A stretch of 64,000 nucleotides of DNA, taken from the NCBI GenBank assembly GCA_001953115.1, contig LSSL01000155.1, positions 1 through 64,000 on the forward strand, given 5' to 3'. How positions within the stretch are numbered: position 1 is the first letter of the stretch; every line of letters starts with the position of its first letter. Under the pieces are notes generated by a model that did no database searches, had not been told where the DNA came from, and worked only from the letters and a program-made list of their open reading frames with translations. This document shows positions 12,477 to 25,330 of this stretch, one piece after another. This DNA is from Smittium mucronatum (lineage: Eukaryota; Kickxellomycota; Harpellomycetes; Harpellales; Legeriomycetaceae). The position numbers and the translations under genes were made by a program.

Positions 12477-12665
12477 TGCTTCGCAACCTTAGCACCTTTA
12501 GAAGTGGCTGATTTTATCAGGGAGGCGATACCGGGGGTTTATATTTTTATTTTTTCAACTTGCTAATTAATCGATCTATTAGATTTAAATTCTACCAATA
12601 AAGTGAATTGCGACCTGAAACGCCTACCAAAATTTTTTTGCGGGACCTTCGATTCCGAGAAATCC
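12477..12665. repeat. right inverted terminal repeat of the DIRS element
   Basis: Reverse complement of 7978-8163. It begins at ttgcttcgcaacc, passes through agggaggcgata (12519-12530) and taccaataaagtg, and ends at gggaccttcgattccgag. Confidence 0.75.
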
Positions 12666-13097
12666 CTAATAAAATACCTAAATTTGGGCATTGTTAAAAA
12701 AATTTTAAATTTCACCAAGCCACTAAATCATATAAATATCATTCTATCCATAAAATTGTATTTTCAGGGATAAAAACATCTTTTCTTGTAAAAAAGATGA
12801 ATTTATAAATAGTCAGAATCGAGTTTTCAATTAATAAGACCACTTTTATTAAAAATAACAAAACAAATTATAATAAGGTTAAAGATAAAATATTTGCGTT
12901 AGATAAGACATGCATTTTTAACCTGGTCAGTACCGAGAAAAATCAAAATGGATTAATATTCTAGAATATATATATAATAACAGTTTTATAAAAAAATATA
13001 AAATCACAATTTTACTAATATTTATAAGAATTAAATTTAAAGATCAAGATATCTATTTAAAAAATAATAAAACTTTGATATGTTTTTTCAATTTTTT

Positions 13098-13120
13098 TGG
13101 AACTTTGGGCCCCAGTAACT
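13098..13120 (+). repeat. stray copy of the DIRS end motif
   Basis: ggaactttgggccccagtaa resembles the motifs at 12353 and 12642 but lies 430 bp beyond the element. It may mark another broken DIRS end. No other DIRS sequence was seen around it. Confidence 0.35.
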
Positions 13121-16100
13121 AATAAGATACATAATAATTGAACTATAAATAAACAAAAAAGAAGTATTGTACTTGTTATGGTAAAAATAGTGTGATTTTT
13201 GACATATATATGGTATTAGAAATCGTATTAGCTAGACTAGGTAAGTACTGAGTTACATTAAACTCCAATATAATTGCAGTTTTAAAAAAAATACATCTGT
13301 TATTTTAGAAATGGGAAAACTTATGGATATTTAAAAATGATTTTTTTAGGTACATGTATTTCATTTGGCTGAATTTTGATTTTTTTATAGAGAAACCCCG
13401 TTTAATTTCATATTCATTGTATCCAATATTTGGAAATACGCAATTACTCTAAGAATAAAAATACTTCCCCGACCCAGTAAACTTTCGTTCTGAATAAACT
13501 TATTTAATTTAAAAAAAAAAGAGTCCATCAGTGGTGAATAATTAGAAGAAAATTCAAAAAATCTTTCAAATTGATTATTGTAACACATACTATTAAGTGC
13601 ATTTCTCTAAATTTTAAAGGGATAATTCGAAAAATAAGGTAAATTGGAAATTTTCCAATATATTTTCTATTAAATATGATGTTTTTCAAGAAAAAAAAAC
13701 GTCAGATTCACAGAAAAGGAAAAAAAATTGGTTAAAGATTCAAAAAATATGTGCAATTATTCTTTGAATATGTCAAAAAAATTCTGCAAATTTAAAAACC
13801 AGTAAGTCAACTCTCACGGGCTTTGAATCACCAATATTTTCTCCAAAGATACAGACCTACATTTTAATAAGTACTTTGTTGGTATATTAGATATAATTAG
13901 CGTAGTCACCTAATAATTATACATAGGATAATCTGATTTATCAAATCCTTGGAAAATTCTAAGTTCATTATTAATAACATTTCTCTTTTAAAAAAGATAT
14001 AGGGATCATTTTTTAAAATTCTAAATTAAATGGGGTTTACCAGAAAAAAAATCTAAGATTATAATTTTTAATGGAATATTTTGATAATACAAATAAATAA
14101 AAGTTGGTATTATTTAGGAGTTATTATTATTTTAAGGCCTAAATCTTATATAATATTATATATAAAGCTTTCTATATCTATAATAAATTAATATCCAGAA
14201 ACCAAATTTATGAATATCAAATTTAAGATGTAGAAATTTTAAAAAATCAAAACAAGATTAAATAGTGTAAAATATATATATATATATTTCAAAGAAAAAA
14301 AAACTTCAAAAATTCACATCAAAAAACATGTAATTAAATTATGCAAAAAAAAAATCGAAGTTTTTGAAGATTTATAAAACAAATGAGTTTTAATGAACAT
14401 GTTAAGACTATACGAGATTTTCTTCAAAGGATCTATTAACTTTTTTTAATCATGGATCCGACCTTTTTGGAGACTTTCAGATCATTCAACTGTGTAGTAA
14501 TGTTTATAAAAAATCTATGATACATTTTATTCATTAATATATAAATATAATACCGCTAAAAATAATATATTTAATCCATAGAATAATCCATTTTTGATAC
14601 AATTAATCAGTTTATTTTTTAACCTTCTTATCTCAATAATAAATATTTCCTCCATTTTTTGAGATATGTAAAAATTTTCTGGCAATATTAAGTTGCTTTG
14701 TCACAAATGAATTTTATCAAAAAAAGTATTTTTATACTCACTAAAAATCAAATTTTCGAAATATTTAACCATTAGGTTCAAAATAAGGGGTAAACCTAAT
14801 AAAAAAATATTAATAAAATAAAAATTGATGCTAATTTGGATTTCCAGGTCTTATCTTTGTCTACTGTAGATATAAATTTTTGGCTAGTAGAGGTTTAAAA
14901 TTATTTTATATAAACTTTTAAATATGGAAGATATTAATCGATAGAAAATCGGAATTACAAATATTTTAATTCCATATTTTGAAATTTTTTTCATTATAAA
15001 CGTAAATTAATTTAAATATTAAAACTTAATGTCAAAACTATAACCTATAAATTCAAGTATTTAAGCCTTAAAAAAATATAAAATTTAAAAAAATATATAT
15101 AGTCAGATAGAATTTTGCATATTTTTATTTTGAGCTAAATATAGAGCTTTAATTGTTTTTTTTGTGAAGAAATTAATCAAGAAAAGAGTTCTTTAAAGAT
15201 AATTTTATTTATTTAGCCAATCGACCACACTAATATTTTATCAAAAAAACTCAGATTGTTAGCTAAAATATAATTATTATTGGATCCAGAAAGCATATAA
15301 GATTCCCTTTACTTGATATTTTATAAGATCTAAATCCATATTCTCATCCTGAGAAAATTATTTGGAAAAATTATAGAATTTTAACTAAAAAATATGCAAT
15401 TTTCAGTTTATGAAATAAAGGTTTTTCATAGAAAGTTTTAAATTCGTGAAAATATAAAATAATTACATATGGAGTAAATATCAAAAATTTGTGAGACAAT
15501 CATCCGATCCAACTATGGATAATAACTATCTGTTTCTATAACACCTCTAAAAAAAGATTTTGTTGTTTTATAAATATTTTGAGAAAAAATTGTTTTTTTT
15601 AAACACATAAATCGACCTTGGAAGAAAAAATCTGTATTTCAAGTTAAAATTAAGTTTGATAAAAAGAATAAAAATGAAAGGATAACCCATGCCTATTTTA
15701 TTGGTAAATAAATAAATCACAATATTCATAGCTTAAATATCATATTATGAAACCCAGAGTAAACTGACTAGTAAAAATATTTTGAATCTAGATCTCCTTC
15801 TTATACTTTATAATATTAGACCAACATAACTTAGATTAACCTTAATTCTTCTTCATAGCAATAAAAACACATTTTATTGATACTAAAAAATATATTTAGA
15901 TTCAAAGCCTCAGATTTTTTTTCCGCCATTAGAGAAAATATAAAATTTTAAATTAAATGAGCAAATAAAAATACCCATAACCATTTGAAAAATAAATTTT
16001 TTTCGATTCAAAATTTAGAAAATTAATCATTAATTGTTTTTCAGCAAAACTAACTTATTTTCTATGCCTTAATTGGGGGTTAAAATAGATATAAAATATT

Positions 16101-19100
16101 CCATAACAATTTAAAGTTTTGAATAAAATTTCTAACTATTTTTATTCCGGTAAATGCCACAGGTTTGTACTATAAACTGAAGCCTAAACCTGAATTTTAA
16201 CTTTTAATATGTTAATTATCATAGATAAGTTAATAGAAGATAAAAAAAATGTCAAAAAATATCACTTATGACCCTTTTTGCGCTCTTAAATGACTCTATT
16301 AATCCTTTTGATTCGCATAAATACCCTTTATATAAAAAAACCTTTGGTGCGAATATTTTTCTCGCTTTAGGTTAAATTATTTCTGCATACAGTTACTAAA
16401 ACCCAATCTAAGAAATTCGCCGGTAAGAATCTCTCTAATTTTTTGTATGTAAAAAAAAGGAAAAATTTGTTTTGAAATTTATTTCATAGAACTTTTAAAT
16501 TAGTTGAAATATTCAGATTCGGTTATATACTTTTCAAGAATCTATTATTTTTCCAACGTTTTAACATCTAAAACGGTTAATATTGATGACCAAAAATATT
16601 TGAAACTAGTTTAAATAGACTAAAACTTCACCAAATATGACATTTGTTTAATAATGGATCTAAAAAAATGTTGATAATATATAAATTTAAGAAAATTTTA
16701 CATATTTCTTACTCGATATTTTTTTTCGCGCTCTATAGCAGCTTTATAACGAGGTGTACAACCCGAAACATTTTAAAATTATAACTTCTAAATATTTATA
16801 AATGATATATATGATACCGATATTTCCTATCTTATGGAAATTGAGTGTTTTATTGCTGTAAAAAATCACTCTTTATTATACTTATAATTCATAATTTCTT
16901 AGAAATTTTGGAAAAAAACTTAATAAATGAAGTGTTTATATTACTATTTATTCATTTTATTTAATACATCTTTCCATAAGATTATTTAATTTGTAACCTC
17001 CTCAGTTTTCTCAGTAAATCTGTCGAGGTTATTTCGTATGAAACATTCAATACTTCTCTATAGTGGCGATTAGAACAAAAAAATCGAGCAAAAATTTCAA
17101 TTTTTTTCTATAAAATTACTTTGAAATATTTTCGTATGGCTTTTACCATTAAAACTCATTAATAAATAGTTTATTATTATTATCCAAGTTTTTTACCATA
17201 AATGAGTTTTTTTGAGTTTCGAATTTCATATATTAGATATTTACATAATGTATTGATTTAATATCTTTTTATAGTGATTCTTGATTTATTTTTGCATTTT
17301 TCGCGTTTTAAGGCTTTAATTTTTTTAAAAAAACGTTTTTAGGGAGCTAATTTTAAGCTTTATAAACTGTTACATACACAAAAACCCACCTTAATTACAC
17401 TTTGAAAACTCTGATTTTAGGTTATCCAAGAATTTCTTTGAATATATATTAATTTAATTATCAAAATTATTTAAATTTCAAATGTTTATTTCTCTTGCAT
17501 TTAAATGTAAATAGACCCAAATTCTCATAAAAATAATTCCTGATAGTTTAAAATTGATTATTAGAAAATTTTAGTAACTAAAATGCTCTTTATAAGAATT
17601 TTTTTATACGAACTTCTCTAGGTTTTTCTATTTTTTTTTTGTTTTTTTGGGAAAAAATTGCTTAAAACTACTCAAATTACAAATTAAGATATTAGAAAAA
17701 TAAAAAAACCTTTTTCTTTTGTATGATAGAAGTATCTAATCATATTAATTGGCTAAGATATAATATTTTGTAATAAATCTATGATAATAATGAAAAAAAG
17801 AAACATCTAATTACAATAAAGCCTATCTATTGGATAAATTTCATAAAAAATCTAATCATGAAGTTTTTTAGAAACAAAATATCTCTTAACTAATAGTCCC
17901 CCATATTATTGCATAATTTTTTGATACTTCTATTTTTTCTAAGATGAAATTTAATATAATGCAAAAATTTTTGTACGATTCTCTACTCTTAGTGTAAACA
18001 ATTTTAATTGGGTTGAAAAATATATCCGTTTGTTACATAATTTAACTTAAAATAGCAAAATTTATAACCATAAAAAATTAATAAATTTCCTCCATGGAAT
18101 TAAAAGGTAGAATTAATGCCGCTTAGTGAAATATTGATAAACTTAATAATTGAATTTTATACAACTTCTTTTATTGTTTTGGAGAAATATCGTATAAAAA
18201 TGAAGTTTATTTTTTTTGGCAACGGTGATTTTTTAAAAAAAAGTAAAATTTGACACAATTTCTGGTATCATCGAATATACAAGTTTGAATTTACTTAATT
18301 TAATTGACATATCTTTGATCGGGAAAAGGGTTAATTTTTTTGATTTCTTAGTATCAGGTGAGTTATTTCATGAAATTTTTATTGTCTAGACAATAAAAAT
18401 ATAAAAATATCATTATTAATGGGTAGGATTAATTAAAAATATGATTATTTGAATGAAAATGTAGACTTTTTTTCCGTAATATGAATATGAATATATGTGT
18501 GTGCATTTTGTGAATTAATAAGAATAATTGCACAATTAAATGAATTTTTTTTTGGATCAACTTGCAAAAAAACAGAATTTTTCGAAATACCCAGTTTTTA
18601 GTATTCCAATTTTTTGTGATTCAAAAAAAGCTAGATTATGCAAAAAAGCTAAGCCCTCAATTTTTTATAATATATAACTTGTCTGAGAAATGAGTACGAA
18701 AAATTTGAATATAAAAAAATGGAAGACCCCTCTTCATCCTTTCTGTCTAATATGAAAATCGAATATATATATCATCATAAAAACTCAATTCATAAGATTA
18801 ATTTAGAGCTAGTTAAATTCAAATTATAATTTTGTGTCTAAAATTCATTATCCGACCTGAATCTCCAATTAAAACCATTTTTAAATCTCTATAGAAGGAC
18901 AAAATACATAAAAGTCACTTTAATAATATATAATATAGATCTCAAAATTAAAAATATACTAAATAATTCAAAATTATAATTCAATTTATTAATTTATTCA
19001 TACATCAGGGCAAATAATAAGATTTCAGATTTATATATTTACAACATTAACTTTTGTTAATTCTACTTAAAATAGCTAATTCGGGTAATAGAAGTTTTTC

Positions 19101-21437
19101 TAGAATTTCAGATATCAAATCTACTACGTTTCAACTTTAAACTAGTTCTAATTAAGATTATAATCAATAAACGCGAGTTTTTTATATTTATAAAAGTTTG
19201 GTGCTAATTTATTAAATAAAAAATATATAAATATACAATTTGGTAACTAAATAAATTTTTCCAATCATTTTTATTCTGGAACTGTTGTTTTAAATCATTT
19301 TTTTGGTCTTGCACCAAACCCTTTTTTCAATAAAAGGGATATATAAAACAACTACCGTTTTTATTGTGGGAAAAGATAAGATATATATTCTGTAATTTTA
19401 TGTTTTTAAAAAAATCTCAACATTAAAAACATTTAGAATTTTGCCTTGAAATTACTTATTTGTGTAAATAAATGGACATTTCTCGAAAAATCTAGCTTAT
19501 GGTTATAATTTTTCAGATTCTTATGTATCAATTAAATTTTTGATTGGTTTCAGTTCAAAATGTTAGAAAAAAATGGAATGTTTTAAATTGAACCCGATAA
19601 ACCACTTTTCAAAATTTCTAGATATTTTTTTTTCTTTGATAATATTTTTTTTAAAATCTATTCGATAAATCTCTGGTATATCAAATTGATCATAGTAATT
19701 TATTATATTTTTTGATTTACCAATAAAATTGGCTAAATTAGAAACAGTAATTCAATAGCAAGGGAATAAGACAAAAAGATATAAACTAAGAAGGGAGTGA
19801 AAAATTAATCCAAAGTTTCACTTCGCATAACGTCATTTTTATTTATGAAAAAATAAAAGGAAGCCAGCTAAAAAAATAGAAGAAAATTATTTTCAGATAA
19901 AGAAGTTAAAAAACTAGAAAAAACTGTAAATATTTATTTGTTTTGCGTAAGTGCGAAACACATATAAACCAGGGGGGAAACTCAACTATAATTCTTATAA
20001 AATGGTTAGCTAATAAACTGCTATAAAATTAAGCTAAACGATACAAAATTTCTTAAGATGATTCAAAATATGCAATTTGACACAAAATAAATTCCAGGGC
20101 CTAAATTATGCTAAAAATTTCGCTAAATTTATACAATTAATACACAATATTTTTAATTGGTTGATTCTGAAGTAAAAAATAAAATCACTGGATTAGTTAA
20201 GTTTGGATATTCCATATGGTTTTATTTTGAAAATTTAATACTAAAATTTCTGCCATTGTTTGAGAGTGTAGTAAATAAATCAGCAACTCTATAATAAATT
20301 TTGAAATGATATTTTGAAATGCTTAATTCATGTAGAATTAAAAACTTATATGTAATTTTTCGAATTCAGAATGTAATTACGAAAAAAAATTGCAATAAAA
20401 CACGGCCAAAACTCATGCATAATTATTTGGTACTAGAAGGTGCTATCATAAAAACCAAAATTGAATAGTTTAATTCAAAAAATGAAAATTAATTGGAGCT
20501 TCATCAATAGAATGAGATATCATTAGAAAAATCTTTAATTTCACCACTGGATCCACAGAAAAATTTAACTTGAGCCCTGCAAATACCTCATCTAAACAAA
20601 ATTTGACATACATAGTTCAATTCTTTAAAGATAATATTCTTAATAACTATTTATGTTTAAATTTTCCTTCATTGATTTCCAGATTTTATTCAATATACAT
20701 TACTATCAGTTTTCGGTTTGATTCTATTTTTTCAATAAACCCTACATCTAATTTTTTTTGATCAAATAAATATTGAAGTAACATCCTTAGATTAAAATGA
20801 AATAAAAAAGGATTAGATTATGGATATAATATACATATATGTTGCTAGTATAAGGAAATTTGCATCTTGTGACTGCATAAATATCCGATACAAAAGGTAT
20901 GCGAAATTATTTATATAACTATAAACTAATATTTTCCTACCTTTTATGTTAATATGTATTAATTAAATGCAAATTTATTCCATTTTTTTAAAAATTAGAT
21001 TCTTATATTTATATACGAGTTAATTAGGAAGTTTAATGAATGAGGTTCGCTATTTTCTTTTATGAATTCCCCATATTAAATATAATTTTTAATTCGCTTC
21101 GATCAATATATATTAATAAAAATCTAATTCATAATGACTTTATAGAATAAGATACTCAAGTTAAAATTCGCCATGTTCTGGGATTATTTCTATATAAGTC
21201 AAACCTTATTTCTAAACAAAATATTTTCAAATTGCCTGCCACATTCGAAAATTTTCGATACTTAATAAGGTTACTTGTATATTTAAGCAATGAAGATAAA
21301 TTTTTCTATTTCTAAAATTTTTTTTACTGTATTTATATATCTTTTTGGATTAAGGGCTTAATTCGCTTTTTTATATTATAAATAACAAGTATTATATATC
21401 TGTATAATCATTATTTTTGAAATATATATATAATAAA
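13121..21437. other. AT-rich intergenic desert
   Basis: More than 8 kb without a supportable gene. A (TA)n run lies near 14271-14287. Reading frames are short, with no domain, splice-linked partners or codon bias seen. Slightly GC-richer spots near 16270, 16730 and 19980 were inspected and gave no match. Confidence 0.55.
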
Positions 21438-23205
21438 TTATTCTTTTCTCAATGATGCATTTTTGTGAATCGATTTTGGTCTTCCTCTTTTTTTTGCAGA
21501 TGACAAAATAGTAACGTTTATCAAATCGAGATTATACGTATTCTTAAGATAGTTGTATACGTGATGGCATTTTTTACTCTTGACATAACTGAAACAAGTG
21601 CAAATTTCGTCTTTCCAGCTGTTAAGTTTATCCTGAACTGATATTATTTTATATTTTTTGTGGAACTCTTTGCTGTCTCTCCAATTATCAAGATTAAAAC
21701 ACTTATTTATAAGAATATTTTGAAAATCATTATAATTAAAAGCATATTCCGAGACTAAGTATCTGGTGTAATCAATATCACCTTAAATTATATTAGTAGA
21801 ATTTTTGTGTTAATTTATGTCATTTCGGATTTTTTGTATTCAGGAAAGATGAAATTTGGATTCATTTCAGAATAAAAATCTGGTGTTATAGAAATGAATT
21901 TATTAATGAAAGCTATTATATCTGATTTCCTCTAATTAAAATACTTTTTCTTCAGGGTGATATTGAATCTCTCCAAGCAATTATTTGTGCTAGATCCATA
22001 CAGATTCGATCCCCGGTACCAATTTTGATTGCAATTTAATGTTTTTTGCAAATTTTGCTTACAAAAAAGTAAAAATTTCTGAAAATTGGCTATTTTTTGG
22101 TGAAATTTTTGGCTAATACTCCGAAATTTTCTTTTAAAATTGGAATTTGAAGAAACTTTAAATCGTCTAAAATTTTTTTTTCCAAACTCTTTAGGCACAT
22201 ACTTAAGATCCTTCTCAACTTTTCTGCATACATGAGCCCAAAAATTTATTCTTATACATACAGGGTCAAACATATGTACAGCACGTATTATTGAGGGAGC
22301 AGAATTGGATATAAAATGTGTGTTATTAAAGCTTCTATAGTTTTTGCGCAATTTCTTCCTTAATTCGTTTATACCCCAATATTAGCTCTCCCATGATTCA
22401 TTTGACACCACTGAAATTCCAGAAACAATGAAGGATCCATTGATATTAGATACTTCAACAACTATTATTGGGTATCCTATATCAATAAGCTTACAAGTTG
22501 CGAAAATATGCAACATATCAGATTTTTTTGCGTAATTTATTAAATTTTTGGATGTAAGTAAAATTATAATGTTACCTAAAAAAATGATTTATCAAAAATT
22601 AATTAAGCTATTTTATAATTTAAAAATCAAGCAAAAATGTAAAATAGAATTTTACCAGGAACAATAGATTGGCTGCATATATGTGCTTTTTCATTTCCTA
22701 TTGTATCAAAATATTTGTTTTTTGAAGAGAATTCAGACAGCTCTGAAGTAGTAATCCTAGATTTTTTTATCTTTTTATTATAGTTGCCCAATATGCTATA
22801 TACATTATTTCTACTAATATTAAATCCCATATTGATTATATATCTTTTGATTTCCCAAGGACGTTTCACTCCGCTATTATAAAGTTTAAAAATCTTTTTA
22901 CTAATGTCTTGAGTTACAGGAGAAGAAATACACACATCAGAATTAATAAAAGCCCTATAAATCCTATTCGAATTGTTTTCGCATAAATACGCCCTATTTT
23001 GAGCCTCACACATGAGATTTTTTTTATTTCTGCAGCAGTAAATTGTTTGAAGACATCCTTTGAGACGTCTTCTACAGAGAATTCTCATTCTCGAAACATT
23101 ATCAACTTCTTCGAAGGAAGAAATATTACAAAAAAACACCCAATTAATTTTCATATCTCTGTTAGAAGTCACCGAAATAAACTTCTTTATAAGAAATAAA
23201 GGCGA
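21438..23205 (-). pseudogene. MULE transposase pseudogene 1 (zinc finger, DDE, SWIM, AT-hook)
   Basis: Minus-strand remnant of a Mutator-like transposase. Order: an N-terminal Cys-rich block (about 23170-22990, CRRRLKGC, YCCR); a helical region with ISRNNVYSIL; a DDE core with IGYPIIVVEVSNINGSF near 22460; the WAHVCRKV block near 22220; the third-motif region STNNCLERFN near 21990; and a SWIM zinc finger CTCFSYVKSKKCHH near 21600, followed by KKRGRPKS. A spliceosomal-type intron is likely at 22576-22655 (GTAAAA...TTTAG), because it joins two in-frame halves. Breaks: an in-frame TAA at 22382-22384, a TAG after the third motif (ending at 21932), and a disordered stretch near 21780-21840. The first catalytic Asp site reads HIFATCK, with F in place of D. 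The true start is not identifiable; no ATG begins the open stretch. Confidence 0.8.
22576..22655 (-). other. putative 80-bp intron in MULE 1
   Basis: On the minus strand the boundary reads CCTG|GTAAAA at the 5' side and TTTTTTTAG|GTAAC at the 3' side. Removing it joins ...SIVPG to NIIILLTSKN in frame, whereas the unspliced frame stops inside it. Size and ends match the introns of the host genes here. Confidence 0.55.
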
Positions 23206-24003
23206 TATTTTTTAAGCCGAGAATTTCGTGCACAATTCCAATCTAATATAATAATTCATTTTGAAATTTCAGTCAAATTTTTTTGAAATACACTTATTAA
23301 AATGTATTAAAAAATAAACAAAATAACAAAACTCACCAAACAAAACTATTTTCGAAAAGAAAAAGTTCATTTCCGCATAAATAATTTTATTCAGCCAATA
23401 ATGTTATATTTTAATTATATGTATCAAAATAATCAGTAATTATCTAATTTTGAATTTGTAAACAAAAAATGTATCAATTTACTTGATTTTGTATTTTTAA
23501 AATTTATTTTGTGTCAAATTATTTTTAACGCTTATAAAATAAAGAAGGTGATTTTAATTAATAAAAAATGATATTAAGCAACGCCAAAGATATTTCCAAG
23601 GTAAATAAGATCAAAAGACAAGATGGGGATCCCAAATTGAAAAGCAACTGAAAAAACTAAGGATGTAATATCCAATCGTGACGTAATATATCTAGCAATT
23701 TTTTTATTAATTTTCTTTTTATATCTTTTAAGCGCATTTTTTTGAAGGCCCAAAAATACAATAGCATTAATATCAATTTTGATTTTTATTCGAAACAATT
23801 TTTTATTGTTTTATCAATCGATTCTGGTAAAATTTTGAAAATTCTTCGTTCAAAAATAAGTAATTTCTTTGAGAATTCAAAACTTCCAAGGTCAGTTCCA
23901 AGTTGGATTTTACAATTATTGATATAAACATATTTCCGGGATGTTTTATAGCCATTTTCTATTAGTTTTTTTGGATATTTTTTGGGACATAAAAACAATA
24001 GTT

Positions 24004-24513
24004 GGCTCTATTCAAATAAATTTCCCGTAAAAAAAAAAAAAAAANNNNNNNNNNNNNNNNNNNNNNNNNNNNNNNNNNNNNNNNNNNNNNNNNNNNNNNN
24101 NNNNNNNNNNNNNNNNNNNNNNNNNNNNNNNNNNNNNNNNNNNNNNNNNNNNNNNNNNNNNNNNNNNNNNNNNNNNNNNNNNNNNNNNNNNNNNNNNNNN
24201 NNNNNNNNNNNNNNNNNNNNNNNNNNNNNNNNNNNNNNNNNNNNNNNNNNNNNNNNNNNNNNNNNNNNNNNNNNNNNNNNNNNNNNNNNNNNNNNNNNNN
24301 NNNNNNNNNNNNNNNNNNNNNNNNNNNNNNNNNNNNNNNNNNNNNNNNNNNNNNNNNNNNNNNNNNNNNNNNNNNNNNNNNNNNNNNNNNNNNNNNNNNN
24401 NNNNNNNNNNNNNNNNNNNNNNNNNNNNNNNNNNNNNNNNNNNNNNNNNNNNNNNNNNNNNNNNNNNNNNNNNNNAAAAAAAAAAAAAAAAAAAAAAAAA
24501 GGCTCTATTTAAA
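24004..24513 (+). mobile_element. poly-A-bearing insertion with 13-bp target duplication (body in a gap)
   Basis: ggctctattcaaa (24004-24016) and ggctctatttaaa (24501-24513) flank the gap with one mismatch. The right copy is directly preceded by 25 A's. Left of the gap a short taaatttcccgt is followed by 16 A's. The duplicated target lies inside a MULE coding frame that becomes continuous if one copy and the insert are ignored. This is the pattern of target-primed (LINE/SINE-like) retroposition on the plus strand. What inserted cannot be read because it is N. Confidence 0.55.
24045..24475. other. assembly gap, 431 N
   Basis: Run of N bounded on both sides by poly-A (16 A's left, 25 A's right). 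The true length is unknown. The homopolymers probably broke the assembly. Confidence 0.95.
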
Positions 24514-25330
24514 AGTTCTGAATGTTTTGAAATTCATTTAGAAGTTTGAAGACCTGAGTCAGCAATCAGTTTCCCCACTTTAAACTTTATTTTCATCATA
24601 TTTTTTAAAAAAAATTAAAATACCCATTCATATTCTTCTGTATCATTTTTGTCTGTCAATAACATTGAAGCTAGAGTAAAAGATTGATTTACTTCTTTAT
24701 TCCAAAAGAAATATAATATATCCACCTTTTATAAGTTTAAAGGTGAAACTAATGTGCATATTAGAAGCCGAAGAAACGTTTCTTAGTGATTTTTCTGAAG
24801 TTACTACAAATTTAATACCATTTAAACTGGACGAGTATCCTGCTACATAAGAATGGTTAGAATTTTCGATATGAGCATTTTTTATAAAAACCTTTTCAAA
24901 TACTTGAGCTGTTATTTAATTTAAGTTATTGTTTTTTTTATTATAGTTACTTCTAACTTTATATATATACGAGTCATTTCAGTTTGGTGTTCTACACATC
25001 TAGTTTTAAACATATTTTATAAGTGCTTAGGTTTTATGTGATATATGTTATAATTTTCTTTTTTTAACTACTCTCTTGAGTGATCCCAAGTAGTTTCCAA
25101 TGGCTTTAATGGAGTAGTAATGTAATTTTGATTTTTCGTAATAATCTTTTGTTTTAAAATCTCCTGTATATCCATTGATATTAATATTTGCATATTATAG
25201 TATTGGTTTTTTAGATTTCTTAATTTTATTGGAATATTTAGCCCTCATATTATGTTCTTTTCTTTTGAACTCAATCATATCTGTCTCGATCCAATTCAAT
25301 TTCTGCTTTATGATTTTAACTTTTTAAAAC

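Larger units (their letters stand above)
7978..12665 (+). mobile_element. decayed DIRS-type (tyrosine recombinase) retrotransposon
   Basis: A block of about 4.7 kb, richer in G+C than its flanks, is bounded by inverted repeats (7978-8163 and 12477-12665). It contains, in order on the plus strand, gag-like, reverse transcriptase, RNase H/DIRS-specific and tyrosine recombinase remnants. A region with two opposed copies of the terminal motif lies just inside the right repeat. This order and the inverted ends are the known hallmarks of DIRS-1-like elements, which insert through a recombinase rather than an integrase. Many stops and frameshifts show it is dead. Confidence 0.8.
23560..25330 (-). 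pseudogene. MULE transposase pseudogene 2, split by a later insertion
   Basis: The minus strand right of the gap shows a MULE DDE core: HISFTFKLIKGGY near 24750, then TDKNDTEEYEWVF near 24640, then KLIADSGLQTSK near 24560 with an intact second Asp. The next block, CFYVPKNIQKN (the C-x2-H-type region), appears left of the gap near 23970, followed by helical sequence to about 23574. The reading frame runs logically from ...ELLNRA at the right border of the gap to NYCFYV at the left border, showing the gap is an insertion within the element. Several frameshifts and stops are present. The first catalytic site reads HISFT instead of HIDxT. Limits are approximate; the part above 24900 was assigned only weakly. 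Confidence 0.65.

Noticed and set aside
23786..23998. Minus-strand frame with an 'EFSKK' stretch that at first recalled a mitovirus RNA polymerase (endogenised viral element).
   Set aside because: The frame lies directly downstream of MULE motifs on the same strand and continues that transposase across the gap; no viral polymerase motif set is present.
23982..24512. Long plus-strand open frame spanning the first gap.
   Set aside because: It is open only because N and poly-A translate without stops.
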